Below, in pieces: positions 7,939-15,956 of a DNA stretch of 64,000 bases (the stretch's first letter is position 1; each line of letters begins with the position of its first letter). The stretch is taken from assembly GCF_011682145.1 (NCBI RefSeq), contig NZ_WHJH01000013.1, forward strand, positions 1-64,000, read 5' to 3'. The notes beneath the pieces were generated by a model. That model was not told the DNA's origin. It did not search any database and saw nothing but the letters and a program-made list of their open reading frames with translations. A program made the position numbers and the translations under genes. The DNA is from Massilia mucilaginosa (GTDB lineage Bacteria; Pseudomonadota; Gammaproteobacteria; Burkholderiales; Burkholderiaceae_D).

Positions 7939-8334
7939 CTATTTAACGTCGAGAATCTGCTTGCGCTCGATATTGTTGATGTCGGCGCCTGCTGCGGGCT
8001 TGACCGACAGGGTCGGCGTGGTGCCGCTGAACGAGACGTTGCTGACCACGCCCGTGGTGTACGCGTTGTTGTTGAGCAGGCTGACCGTCTTGCCAAGCAG
8101 GGCCACGGTCTGGGTCGCGGTTTGCACCGACACCAGCTGGTTGATCCCGCTCAGCATCTGCTGGGTTTGCTCAAGCTGGGAAAACTGGGCCAGCTGGGCC
8201 ACGAACGCCGTGTTGTCCATCGGCTTCAACGGGTTTTGCGAATTGAGCTGGGTCAGCAGAATACGCAGGAAATCCTGCTGGTTGACCGAGCTGTTGCTCG
8301 TCGCGTTGACGGTGTTGACGCTATCGATTGCCAT
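7939..8334 (-). CDS. flgD: Hook-capping protein FlgD, short form
   Basis: 131 residues from MAIDSVNTVNA; 25 residues of extra upstream frame lie inside fliK and are rejected. The conserved FlgD N-terminal block is present (QQDFLRILLTQLNSQNPLKPMDNTAFVAQLAQFSQLEQT). Typical FlgD proteins are about 220 residues with tudor-like and FnIII-like domains; only the start of that part remains here, ending NNIERKQILDVK. It scaffolds hook polymerisation. The start overlaps the fliK stop by 14 bases. Whether the short form caps fully is unknown. Confidence 0.88.
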   Translation of the reverse strand: MAIDSVNTVNATSNSSVNQQDFLRILLTQLNSQNPLKPMDNTAFVAQLAQFSQLEQTQQMLSGINQLVSVQTATQTVALLGKTVSLLNNNAYTTGVVSNVSFSGTTPTLSVKPAAGADINNIERKQILDVK

Positions 8335-9367
8335 GATGGTTTCCTGTGGGGGTGATCGGGGCTGCGCTGTCGTGCGCGGCCGCTTCGTCTGTGTCCAAAG
8401 CTTGTGCAAAATCCGGGCGTGCGCCGGCCGCCAGGGCGGCGCCGGCCCGTAATAGCGGCTTGCCGTTGATGGTCGCGCCTTTCAGGCGCAGGCCGGCGCT
8501 TGCCATGTCGCCGGCCAGGCGGTAGAGCAGGCTCATCGACTGAGCCGGATCGAGCTCGCCATCGCGGATCCAGAGATCGACGTCCTTGCCGTTGCCGGTC
8601 AGGTGCATCAGGCGCTTTTCCCAGACCGGCTTGTCGCCCAGTTCGGCGTCGGTGTCGGCTGCCTGGCGCGCGGGCGCCGCTTCGTGGGCGTCGCCGTCTT
8701 CGGTCCTGGCGGCCAGCGCGGCGCTCAGGCGCACCGGCTCGCGCACGGCCACCGGCGGCAAGGCCGGTGCGGTGTTCTCGCGCGCCAGCTGGAGCGCGCC
8801 AGCGCGCCCGCCTGCCGCTGCTGCTGCCGCCAGCGCCATGCCAGTACCGGGCGCGCCGGGCGCCGGCGCGTTCGCGGTGGCGGGGGCGGACAGGATGGCG
8901 GCGGCCTGCAGCGTGCGTGCCGCCGGCCCGGGCGTTATCACGCTGGCCGCCTGCGCCACACAGGCTTGCGCGTCCTGTTGCGTTGCGGGCGGAGCGTGCG
9001 CTGCGGCCGTGGCGTGTGCTGGGGCCTGGGGGGCGGCATCGGGCGCGCGGTCGGCCGCCGCGCGAACGCTGTCGCCGCCTTGCTGGCCGGCGTCGTTCGT
9101 GCGCTCATCGGGTGCGGCGTCACGCGCGCGCTCTTCTGCGCGCTGGACGGCGCGTTCGGCTTGCGGCATCGGGCGCAGGGCGGCTGGCGCCGCCGCCGCC
9201 AGCTTGGCGTCGGAGCGGTCGCGGGCGGCGCCGGCTTTGCCCATGCCGGCCAATTGGGCCAGCTCCATCTGGCGCAACCAGCTCTCGCGTTGATTGGCGG
9301 CGTCGGCCTGGCGCGTCGCTGCGGACTTGTCGTCCGCGACGGCGATAAAGGCGCTGATTTTTGTCAC
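8321..9367 (-). CDS. fliK: Putative hook-length control protein FliK, divergent
   Basis: 348 residues, mostly a long Ala/Pro-rich low-complexity stretch (about 40-230), as in FliK rulers. The C-terminal 110 residues (VWEKRLMHLTGNGKDVDLWIRDGELD) are folded-looking, but the usual FliK 'LDPxxLGxVxV' motif is not clear. The assignment rests on position between fliJ and flgD, composition and length. I chose GTG at 9367: GGAGG stands 9 bases upstream and the codon overlaps the fliJ stop as GTGA. An ATG at 9382 coincides with that ribosome binding site and is unlikely. FliK would set hook length and trigger the FlhB switch. Confidence 0.65.
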   Translation of the reverse strand: MTKISAFIAVADDKSAATRQADAANQRESWLRQMELAQLAGMGKAGAARDRSDAKLAAAAPAALRPMPQAERAVQRAEERARDAAPDERTNDAGQQGGDSVRAAADRAPDAAPQAPAHATAAAHAPPATQQDAQACVAQAASVITPGPAARTLQAAAILSAPATANAPAPGAPGTGMALAAAAAAGGRAGALQLARENTAPALPPVAVREPVRLSAALAARTEDGDAHEAAPARQAADTDAELGDKPVWEKRLMHLTGNGKDVDLWIRDGELDPAQSMSLLYRLAGDMASAGLRLKGATINGKPLLRAGAALAAGARPDFAQALDTDEAAAHDSAAPITPTGNHHGNR

Positions 9368-9831
9368 GTGGTTTTCCTCCAATGAATTCGTTGCAGCCAG
9401 TTGTCGTCGGACAGCTGGTAGCCTTGCTTGGCGATTTTCTGGTCATGCTCGCCGGCCTGCGCTTCCTTGTCGCGGTCCAGGCTTTCGGCGAATTTGCGTG
9501 CGTCGATCAGGCGCAGGTACATGGCATCGCGCTCCTCCTCGGCGGCGCGCAGCTTGACCAGTGTGGCCTGGAGCTGCACCTGCACTTGCAACATATAGTC
9601 GTGGGCGCGACGCTGGCCGGCGATGTCGAGCGCGGTCTGGGTCTGGCGCTGGGCGATGATGTCGGTGCGCGCCGCCGCGAACTGCCCGGCCAGCGCGTCG
9701 CAGTCTTGCTGCAGCGCGCGTGCGGCCTGGTTCAGCACGGCGAGCTCGCTGGCGATCTCGTCGATCTCCCAGGCCGTCATGCTGCGCACCGGTTCGAGCG
9801 CGTAAGCGAAGCCGCGGCGGTCGCCGCTCAT
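9364..9831 (-). CDS. fliJ: Flagellar export chaperone FliJ
   Basis: 155 residues, nearly all coiled-coil (residues about 25-130, with AVLNQAARALQQDCDALAGQFAAAR and VQLQATLVKLRAAEEERDAMYLRLIDARKF), the form of FliJ, which sits in the central pore of the FliI hexamer. Its start overlaps the fliI stop (ATGA) and its stop overlaps the fliK start (GTGA). A much longer reading in this frame across fliI is spurious. Position and structure together make the call good although sequence identity in FliJ is always low. Confidence 0.82.
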   Translation of the reverse strand: MSGDRRGFAYALEPVRSMTAWEIDEIASELAVLNQAARALQQDCDALAGQFAAARTDIIAQRQTQTALDIAGQRRAHDYMLQVQVQLQATLVKLRAAEEERDAMYLRLIDARKFAESLDRDKEAQAGEHDQKIAKQGYQLSDDNWLQRIHWRKTT

Positions 9832-11159
9832 GGCACCGGCTCCGCGTCGACTGCACGCTGCGCCATCACCTCGCGCAGGGCCGCCATGGTGTCGGTGCGC
9901 GCGATGCCGCCCGCTTCGCGCTGGCGCAGGAAGCGGGTCAGGGCCGGCCACATCGCGATGGCGTTGTCGATCTCGGCGCTGCTGCCGGCGCGGTAGGCGC
10001 CCATGTCGATCAACTGGCGGTTGCGGTCGTACACGGCCAGGGATTCGAGCGTGTCGTGCACCAGGGCCTGGTCGTCCTCGGTGGTCAGGTCGCCGAACAG
10101 GCGGCTGACGCTGTGCAGTACGTCGATGGCCGGGTAGTGCCCCTGCTGCGCCAGGCGCCGCGCCAGCACGATGTGCCCGTCGAGGGTAGCGCGCAGCATG
10201 TCCGAGATCGGCTCGTTGAAGTCGTCGCCCTCGACCAGCACTGTGTACAAGGCGGTGATGGCGCCGCCCGAGTCGGCCGTGCCGCAGCGCTCGCACAGCT
10301 CCGGCAGTTCGGCGAACACCGACGGGGTGTAGCCGCGCGCGGTGGGCGGCTCGCCGATCGACAGGCCGATTTCGCGGCGCGCCATGGCGAAGCGGGTCAC
10401 CGAATCCATGGTCAGCATGACTTGCTTGCCGGCGTCGCGAAAGTATTCGGCAATCGCCGTGGCGGCGTAGGCCGCGCGCGCGCGTGCCAGCGCCGGCTGG
10501 TCCGATGTGGCGACCACCACCACCGAGCGCGCCAGCCCTTCCGGGCCGAGGTGCTTGTCGATGAATTCGCGCACTTCGCGCCCGCGCTCGCCGATCAGGG
10601 CGATCACATTGACCTCGGCCAGGGTATTGCGGGCGATCATGCCGAGCAAGGTGCTCTTGCCGACGCCGCTGCCGGCAAAAATGCCGACGCGCTGGCCATG
10701 GCCCATGGTCAGCATGCTGTCGATCACGCGCACGCCGGTTTCCATCACGGTCGTCACGCGCGGGCGCGAGAGCGGGTTGAGGGGCGTGGCCTTGAGCGGA
10801 CGGAATTCGGCGGCGTGGATCGGCGCGCCGCCATCGAGCGGGTCGCCAAAGGCATCGATCACGCGGCCCAGCAAGCCCTGGCCAACCGCGATGCGCGGCA
10901 TGCGCCCGGTGGCGACGACTTCGCTGCCGACGCCGATGCCCTGGATTTCGCCGTAGGGCATGAGCATGACGCGGCCGTCGCGCAGGCCGACCACTTCGGC
11001 GCGCACGCTGGCGCCGCCGCGGCGTGGGCGGATCTCGCAGATCTCGCCGACCAGTGCGTCCGGCCCGGACGACTCGATGCTCAGGCCCGCCAGTTGGCGT
11101 ACGTGGCCGACCTTGCGCACCAGGTCGGCCGAGCGGATGGCGTCGACGTAGCGCTGCAT
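9828..11159 (-). CDS. fliI: Flagellar export ATPase FliI
   Basis: 443 residues. Walker A GSGVGKST is at residues 163-170, followed by NVIALIGERGREVREFI and the VMLTMDSVTRFAMARREIGLSIGEPP block; the C-terminus carries the RLFGDLTTEDDQ region. These identify a FliI/SctN rotary ATPase that energises export at the gate. The start MQRYVDAIRS at 11159 overlaps the preceding stop as ATGA; 70 upstream in-frame residues are low-complexity shadow. Length matches FliI. Confidence 0.96.
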   Translation of the reverse strand: MQRYVDAIRSADLVRKVGHVRQLAGLSIESSGPDALVGEICEIRPRRGGASVRAEVVGLRDGRVMLMPYGEIQGIGVGSEVVATGRMPRIAVGQGLLGRVIDAFGDPLDGGAPIHAAEFRPLKATPLNPLSRPRVTTVMETGVRVIDSMLTMGHGQRVGIFAGSGVGKSTLLGMIARNTLAEVNVIALIGERGREVREFIDKHLGPEGLARSVVVVATSDQPALARARAAYAATAIAEYFRDAGKQVMLTMDSVTRFAMARREIGLSIGEPPTARGYTPSVFAELPELCERCGTADSGGAITALYTVLVEGDDFNEPISDMLRATLDGHIVLARRLAQQGHYPAIDVLHSVSRLFGDLTTEDDQALVHDTLESLAVYDRNRQLIDMGAYRAGSSAEIDNAIAMWPALTRFLRQREAGGIARTDTMAALREVMAQRAVDAEPVP

Positions 11160-11662
11160 CAGGTGCTCCGGCGCATGGCCTGGCGCAGGCGCGCCAGCGG
11201 GCCGGGCGCGCTGGCCGGGGTCGCGGGGCTGGCGGCGTGTTGCCCGGCACGCTCGGCCAGGCGTTCCATCAGGCGCTGCGCCGCTTGCGGATGCAGGGGC
11301 GTACCGGCGTCGCCGCCGAGGCGCGCGCGTTGCTGCTCGGGATGGGCCTCCAGGTAGGCCTGGCGCCATGGCCAGTCGCTAAGCCCCAGCACCTGGCGCA
11401 CCAGCCATGCCGGCTCATCGGCCAGCACCTGCAGCATGGTGGCCGCCGACGCCTTGTGCAGCGGGCCCTGGTCGGCCACTGCGCGCGCGCCGCCGGCCTG
11501 GCGGGCGATCGAGGGATCGGCCGGAATGCCGAGTTCCTTCAGCTCGGCCAGGTGGCCGGCCAGGATGCGGCGGTCTTGCTCGCCCAGCTGGGACAGGATC
11601 CAGCGCTGGTCGGCCTGGCCGAGGCCGTGCAGCAGCAGGGCCGATTGGCGGTGCGCGGGCAT
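11159..11662 (-). CDS. Unrecognised 167-residue protein in the fliG slot
   Basis: The gene sits exactly between fliF and fliI, where fliG (about 335 residues) and fliH normally lie, with ATGA overlaps on both sides. The N-terminal part (LLLHGLGQADQRWILSQLGEQDRRILAGHLAELKELGIP) has a helical right-handed look, with weak resemblance to the first domain of FliG-type proteins. The rest is helical with an Ala/Pro-rich C-terminal linker and a basic end. No EHPQ motif and no charged torque helix of FliG are visible. It may bridge FliF to the FliM-like protein without stator interaction. I do not assign a symbol. Confidence 0.65.
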   Translation of the reverse strand: MPAHRQSALLLHGLGQADQRWILSQLGEQDRRILAGHLAELKELGIPADPSIARQAGGARAVADQGPLHKASAATMLQVLADEPAWLVRQVLGLSDWPWRQAYLEAHPEQQRARLGGDAGTPLHPQAAQRLMERLAERAGQHAASPATPASAPGPLARLRQAMRRST

Positions 11663-13095
11663 CAGAACTGGTCCTTGCGTGAAGTTGCCGGCGCGTCCAG
11701 CCAGTCGTTGACCTGGTTCAGCAGCTGGCGCCGCTGTTCCAGGGTCAACTGCGGCTGGGACGGGCGCGCGAACAGGCGCCAGGCCAGGGCCAGCACGATC
11801 AGCGCGCCCAGGGCCAGCAGCAGCGTGTTGGCCGATGCGGCGGCGGGGGCGGAGGTGGCGGCGATCACGGCGGGCGCTGCCGCCTGCGCCGGCGCGGCCT
11901 GGGCCAGCACCGCGCCGGCGGCGGGCACGGTCGCCACCTGGTCCATCGAATACACCGCGACGGCGTCGCCGCGCGCCTTGTCGATGCCGGCCGCCAGCGC
12001 GACCACATCGCGTACCCGGTCCAGGCGCGCCTGGTCGAGCGCGCCGCTGACCACCACGGCCACGTTGACGCGGCTGATGGCGCCTGCCGACGCGACCACC
12101 TGTTCCACCCGGCGGCCGACCTGGTAGTCGGTTTCGCTGGTGACCGTGCCGTTGGCAGGGCCTGCGCCGGCCGGAACCGAGGCGTCGGCCGGACCGTCGC
12201 GCGAGGTCATGCGCTCGCGCACCATCACGCCGGCGGCCGCGCCCTCGCCGGAAGCATCCTTGCCCAGCACGTTTTCGGTGGTGGTCTTGACGTGCTTGTG
12301 GTTGAGCGTGACGTCGACGCTGGCGATGCCCTGGCCGGGGCCGAAGGTGCGGTCGAGCATGGCCGATATCTTCTTGTTCAGATAGGTCTCGAGCGCGCGC
12401 TTGTCGTCCAGGCTGTCGCCGCCCGCCGCGCCATCGTCGCCCTCGGCGCCGCTGCGCCGGGTCAGCGCCACGCCGTTGTGGTCGACGATGGTCACGTCGC
12501 TGGCCCTGATGTCGGGCACGGCGGCTGCGACCAGGCGCTGGATGCCCTGCACCTGGGTCGCGTCGAGGGCGCGGCCAGGCTTCATGGCGATGCTGATCGA
12601 GGCCTTGGCCTGCTTGACGTTCTTCTTGAACAGGGCCTGCTCGGCCATCACCAGGTGCACCCGCACGGTCGCCACTTCGTCGAGCGAGAGGATGGTGCGG
12701 GTCAGTTCGCCCTGCAGGGCGCGCTGGTAGTTGACCTTCTGGGTGAACTCGGTCATGCCGACTTCGCTCGAATTGAACAGCTCCAGGCCAACCGCACCGC
12801 GCAGCGGCAATTCCTTGGCCACCAGCTTCAGGCGCGTGCGGTGCACCATCTCGGCCGGGACCAGGATGGTGTTGCCGTCGCCGCTGAGACGGTACGGGGT
12901 TTTCAGTTTGTCCAGCTCGGCCGTCATGGTGGCCGCATCCTGCGGGGCCAGGTCGGAGAACAGGACCTGGTAGTCGGTGCGCAGCAGCAGGGCGCCGAGC
13001 GCCACGGTAACAAGGGCGATGAGCAGTACACCGATGATCAGCCCCAGGCGGGCGCGCTGGTCGGTACGCTGCCAGAAGTCGTTAAAAGCGGTCAC
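11662..13095 (-). CDS. fliF: Flagellar MS-ring protein FliF
   Basis: 477 residues, against about 550 usual. One membrane helix is near residues 18-40 and one near 426-446. Between them lie the YscJ/FliF ring-building motifs (YQVLFSDLAPQDAATMTAELDKLKTPYRL, VRVHLVMAEQALF) and a periplasmic region with an acidic loop. The cytoplasmic tail of about 30 residues ends LEQRRQLLNQVNDWLDAP plus a few more residues, similar in style to the FliG-binding tail. FliF forms the base ring for the export gate. It overlaps the next gene by ATGA. Confidence 0.93.
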   Translation of the reverse strand: MTAFNDFWQRTDQRARLGLIIGVLLIALVTVALGALLLRTDYQVLFSDLAPQDAATMTAELDKLKTPYRLSGDGNTILVPAEMVHRTRLKLVAKELPLRGAVGLELFNSSEVGMTEFTQKVNYQRALQGELTRTILSLDEVATVRVHLVMAEQALFKKNVKQAKASISIAMKPGRALDATQVQGIQRLVAAAVPDIRASDVTIVDHNGVALTRRSGAEGDDGAAGGDSLDDKRALETYLNKKISAMLDRTFGPGQGIASVDVTLNHKHVKTTTENVLGKDASGEGAAAGVMVRERMTSRDGPADASVPAGAGPANGTVTSETDYQVGRRVEQVVASAGAISRVNVAVVVSGALDQARLDRVRDVVALAAGIDKARGDAVAVYSMDQVATVPAAGAVLAQAAPAQAAAPAVIAATSAPAAASANTLLLALGALIVLALAWRLFARPSQPQLTLEQRRQLLNQVNDWLDAPATSRKDQF

Positions 13096-13107
13096 GGGTT
13101 GCTACCT

Positions 13108-13410
13108 TTACATTTGCATTTGCATGAGCTCGCGATAACCGTCAAGCAGGTGGTTCCTGACTTGCATCACGAGTTGCATGGAGAGCTTGGCCTGCTCGAG
13201 GTTGATCATGATCTGGTGCAGATTGCTGGCGTCGCCGGCAGCGAGCTGCTGTATTCCCTGGTCGGCCGTGACCAGCTGGCTGTTGACGTCGGCCAGCTGG
13301 GTGCCGAACCAGCTGGCAAATTCCCCTCCCGGGGCCTTGGCCGCACCGGTGACGTCGGGCGCGGCCGGCATGGCCAGCGGCGGCAGGAATGTGATGGCGT
13401 CGATACTCAT
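13108..13410 (-). CDS. fliE: Hook-basal body protein FliE
   Basis: 100 residues with the FliE signature in the C-terminal half (NLHQIMINLEQAKLSMQLVMQVRNHLLDGYRELMQMQM). FliE connects the MS ring to the proximal rod and is exported first. It overlaps flgC by four bases (ATGA) and lies 12 bases before fliF. Length and sequence are canonical. Confidence 0.93.
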   Translation of the reverse strand: MSIDAITFLPPLAMPAAPDVTGAAKAPGGEFASWFGTQLADVNSQLVTADQGIQQLAAGDASNLHQIMINLEQAKLSMQLVMQVRNHLLDGYRELMQMQM

Positions 13411-13844
13411 TGCGGACCTCCCAGGTCGAGTGCTTTCAGGGCCATGGTCTTGGCGGCGTTCATCGCCACCACGTTGGCTTCATAGGCGCGCAGGGCGCTG
13501 GCCAGGTTGACCATTTCGGTCACCTGGTTCACGCCCGGCATGGCAACGTAGCCCTTGGTGTCGGCGTCCGGGTTGCCCGGCTCGTACACCATGCGCGGCG
13601 CTACGTTGGCTTCTTCGATGCGCACCACTTCGGCGCCACGCAGGACGGCGCCCTGGAGCTGGGTGAAACCGGCGGCGAAACTGGCGCCGGCTTCGCCCAC
13701 CTTGACCGTCAGCGGCCGGAACAGCTTGCCGTCCGGGCCGCGCGTGCTGTGCACATTGGCCAGGTTGACGGCGGTGGTGTCGAGGCGCGTCTTTTCGACC
13801 GTCATGCCGCTGGCGCTGATGGCGAATGCGTTACGGTAATCCAT
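13407..13844 (-). CDS. flgC: Proximal rod protein FlgC
   Basis: 145 residues, with N-terminal AFAISASGMTVEKTRLDTTAVNLANVHST and C-terminal VNQVTEMVNLASALRAYEANVVAMNAAKTMALKALDLG. These paired helical ends are the flagellar rod signature, and size and internal VVRIEEANVAPRMVYEPGNPDAD match FlgC. It overlaps flgB and fliE by ATGA junctions and forms the proximal rod with FlgB and FlgF. Confidence 0.94.
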   Translation of the reverse strand: MDYRNAFAISASGMTVEKTRLDTTAVNLANVHSTRGPDGKLFRPLTVKVGEAGASFAAGFTQLQGAVLRGAEVVRIEEANVAPRMVYEPGNPDADTKGYVAMPGVNQVTEMVNLASALRAYEANVVAMNAAKTMALKALDLGGPQ

Positions 13845-14227
13845 CAGCGTTTTCCTTCCGCGACAGCCGAGCTCATGATCGACATATGCTTGCCGAGCGC
13901 CTTGACCAGGGCCTGGTAGTGGACCGTGTTCTGGGCCATGTCGGCCACTTCCAGGTCGAGCATGGCGCTGCGGTCGGCATCGACCGATGGTGCAAGGCGC
14001 ATGACCACCGGACGCACCCCGCCGAGCATGGCGGCGGTGACCGGCTGGCCCTGGTCCAGCGCGGCGCGGGCGGCGCCCATCTGCTGTTCGAAATCGACGC
14101 GCGCGGGCGCAAAGCCGGGTGTGTTGACGTTGGCGATATTGTGCGCGATGGTCTGCTGGCGCAGGCTGGCCGCGTCGAGGGCCAGCCGCACCATGTCGAC
14201 GGTGACGGCTTCAGTGGAACCGAACAT
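13844..14227 (-). CDS. flgB: Proximal rod protein FlgB
   Basis: 127 residues from MFGSTEAVTVDMVRLAL; AGGAG stands 8 bases upstream of this ATG, which decides the start over a longer frame. The rod motif QQTIAHNIANVNTPGF and C-terminal MAQNTVHYQALVKALGKHMSIM are typical of FlgB. It builds the proximal rod. A 34-base gap separates it from flgI, so a weak internal promoter is possible. Confidence 0.94.
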   Translation of the reverse strand: MFGSTEAVTVDMVRLALDAASLRQQTIAHNIANVNTPGFAPARVDFEQQMGAARAALDQGQPVTAAMLGGVRPVVMRLAPSVDADRSAMLDLEVADMAQNTVHYQALVKALGKHMSIMSSAVAEGKR

Positions 14228-14261
14228 GGGTGGAACTCCTGTAGTAAATGGGGCGCATGGG

Positions 14262-15374
14262 TTATTGAATGACCAGGTCGGCGTGCAGCGCACCGGCCGC
14301 CTTCACCGCGCGCAGGATCGAGATAATGTCGCGGGTGCTGGTCTTGATGCGGGTCAGGGCCTGGATCAGGTCGGCCACGGAATTGTTGGAGGCGCTCACA
14401 AAGCCGGTTTCATCGCGCTCGCTGACCCGGATGCGCGAGTTGGCGACCGTTTCCGTGCGCACGTCGGGGCCGGTCTGGCGCACCAGCAGCGGTTGCGAGA
14501 CGCTGTTGTCGGTCACGATCGACAGTTTCAGGTCGCCGTGCGAGATCACCACGCGCGCAATGCGCACGTCGCCGCCCGAGACGACGGTTCCGGTGCGCTC
14601 GTCGACCACCACGCGCGCGCGGTTGTCCGGTTCGACGCCGAGGCGTTCGATGCGGGTGATGAATTCGACCAGATTGGCGCGCGCGTTCTCGGGTACCGCG
14701 ATCTCGATGCCGGCGGCGTCGACCGCTTTGGCCAGCGACTGGCCGAAGGAGCCGTTGATGGCGCCGGCGATGCGCGAGGCGGTGGTGTAGTCGGCGTCGG
14801 CCAGGGTGAAGGTCATGGTGTTGTCGGCACTGAGGATGTTGGCGCGCACCGCCACTTCGACCGTGGCGCCGCCGGGAATGGCGCCCACGGTCGGGTGGTT
14901 TTTCTGCGTCACGCTGCCGTTTTGGTCGAACTTGTACCCACCCACGAACAGCGCGCCCTGGGCCAGTGCGTACACCTTGCCGTTGGGACCCTTGAGCGGA
15001 GCAATCAGGAGGTTGCCACCGGCCAGGCTGCGGGCGTCGCCGATCGAGGTTACTGTCACATCGATGGTGTCGCCTTCGCGCGCCACCGCCGGCAGTTTGG
15101 CGGTAATCATCACGGCGGCGGCATTGCGGCTTTGGATATCGTCCGGCAGCACGGCCACGTCGAACTGGGCCAGCACATTGGCGATCGACTGGCGCGTGGC
15201 CTTGTTGCCGGCCGAGTCGCCGGTGCCGGCCAGGCCCGTCACCAGACCGTAGCCGACCAGCGCATTGTCGCGCCAGCCGGCGAACTTGCCGATGTCTTTC
15301 AGGCGCACGGTGTCGGCGTGGACTGGCGCGGCGGCGGCCAGCGCAAGCAGCACGAAAGCGAACAGGCGGCGCAT
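14262..15374 (-). CDS. flgI: Flagellar P-ring protein FlgI
   Basis: 370 residues with a signal peptide (MRRLFAFVLLALAAAAPVHA) and the FlgI core: LKDIGKFAGWRDNALVGYGLVTGLAGTGDSAGNK near the N-terminus and VVVDERTGTVVSGGDVRIARVVISHGDL later, then a C-terminal LIQALTRIKTSTRDIISILRAVKAAGALHADLVIQ. It forms the peptidoglycan bushing and needs FlgA for assembly, which is encoded two genes upstream. The start overlaps the flgH stop as ATGA. Confidence 0.95.
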   Translation of the reverse strand: MRRLFAFVLLALAAAAPVHADTVRLKDIGKFAGWRDNALVGYGLVTGLAGTGDSAGNKATRQSIANVLAQFDVAVLPDDIQSRNAAAVMITAKLPAVAREGDTIDVTVTSIGDARSLAGGNLLIAPLKGPNGKVYALAQGALFVGGYKFDQNGSVTQKNHPTVGAIPGGATVEVAVRANILSADNTMTFTLADADYTTASRIAGAINGSFGQSLAKAVDAAGIEIAVPENARANLVEFITRIERLGVEPDNRARVVVDERTGTVVSGGDVRIARVVISHGDLKLSIVTDNSVSQPLLVRQTGPDVRTETVANSRIRVSERDETGFVSASNNSVADLIQALTRIKTSTRDIISILRAVKAAGALHADLVIQ

Positions 15375-15946
15375 CAGAAGCCCGCCCATGTGAACAGGCG
15401 CGACCACAGGCCCGGACGCTGGCGCGCGGCCAGGTCGCCGTCGCCCAGGTAGCTGATCTTGGCGTCGGCGATGCGGAACGACATGACTGTGTTGGCGTCG
15501 GAAATGTCGAGCGTGCGCACGCGGCCTTCGACCTTGATCACTTGCTTGTCGGAGTTGATTTCCAGCATTTGCTCGCCGGCCACCAGCAAGTCGCCGTTGG
15601 GCGCGGTGCCGGTGATGGTCACGCTCATCTGGGCAAGCAGCTTGCCGGCGCGCTGCACCGTGCCGCCGCCGTCAAAGGTGTTGTTCGCGCCCACGGCCAG
15701 GCTGTGCGCATGGCGGTCGGCAGCCGCTTGCACGCCCACCGTGTTGTTGCGCTGGAGCTGGGTATCGGCGCGGGTCAGCGCGCTCGAACTCTCGTAGATC
15801 ATGATCGTCAGCACGTCGCCGGGCAGGTGGGCGCGCTTGTCCGAGGCCAGCGGGCGGTAGGTCTTTTCGTTGTACAGATTGTCCGCGTGGACGGCGCCGC
15901 AGCACAGGGCCAGCAGCAGCGGCAGGGAAAGTATGCGGGTATTCAT
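15374..15946 (-). CDS. flgH: Flagellar L-ring protein FlgH, apparently not lipidated
   Basis: 190 residues, with FlgH motifs LPGDVLTIMIYESSSA and VKVEGRVRTLDISDANTVMSFRIADAKISYLGDGDL. FlgH is normally an outer-membrane lipoprotein. Here the signal region reads LLLALCCGAVHADN, with no L-A/S-G/A-C lipobox, and a signal peptidase I site AVHA|D is more likely. The length is a little below the usual 220-230. It overlaps flgI by ATGA. The family call is firm; the loss of lipidation is an inference from the signal. Confidence 0.92.
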   Translation of the reverse strand: MNTRILSLPLLLALCCGAVHADNLYNEKTYRPLASDKRAHLPGDVLTIMIYESSSALTRADTQLQRNNTVGVQAAADRHAHSLAVGANNTFDGGGTVQRAGKLLAQMSVTITGTAPNGDLLVAGEQMLEINSDKQVIKVEGRVRTLDISDANTVMSFRIADAKISYLGDGDLAARQRPGLWSRLFTWAGF

Positions 15947-15956
15947 CGATTCGCTT

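Noticed and set aside
9368-9382. ATG 9382 as the fliK start
   Set aside because: This ATG coincides with the GGAGG ribosome binding site of the GTG at 9367, which overlaps the fliJ stop.
9364-11250. 628-codon frame ending as fliJ
   Set aside because: Only the last 155 codons are fliJ; the rest is an out-of-frame reading of fliI, whose motifs lie in another frame.
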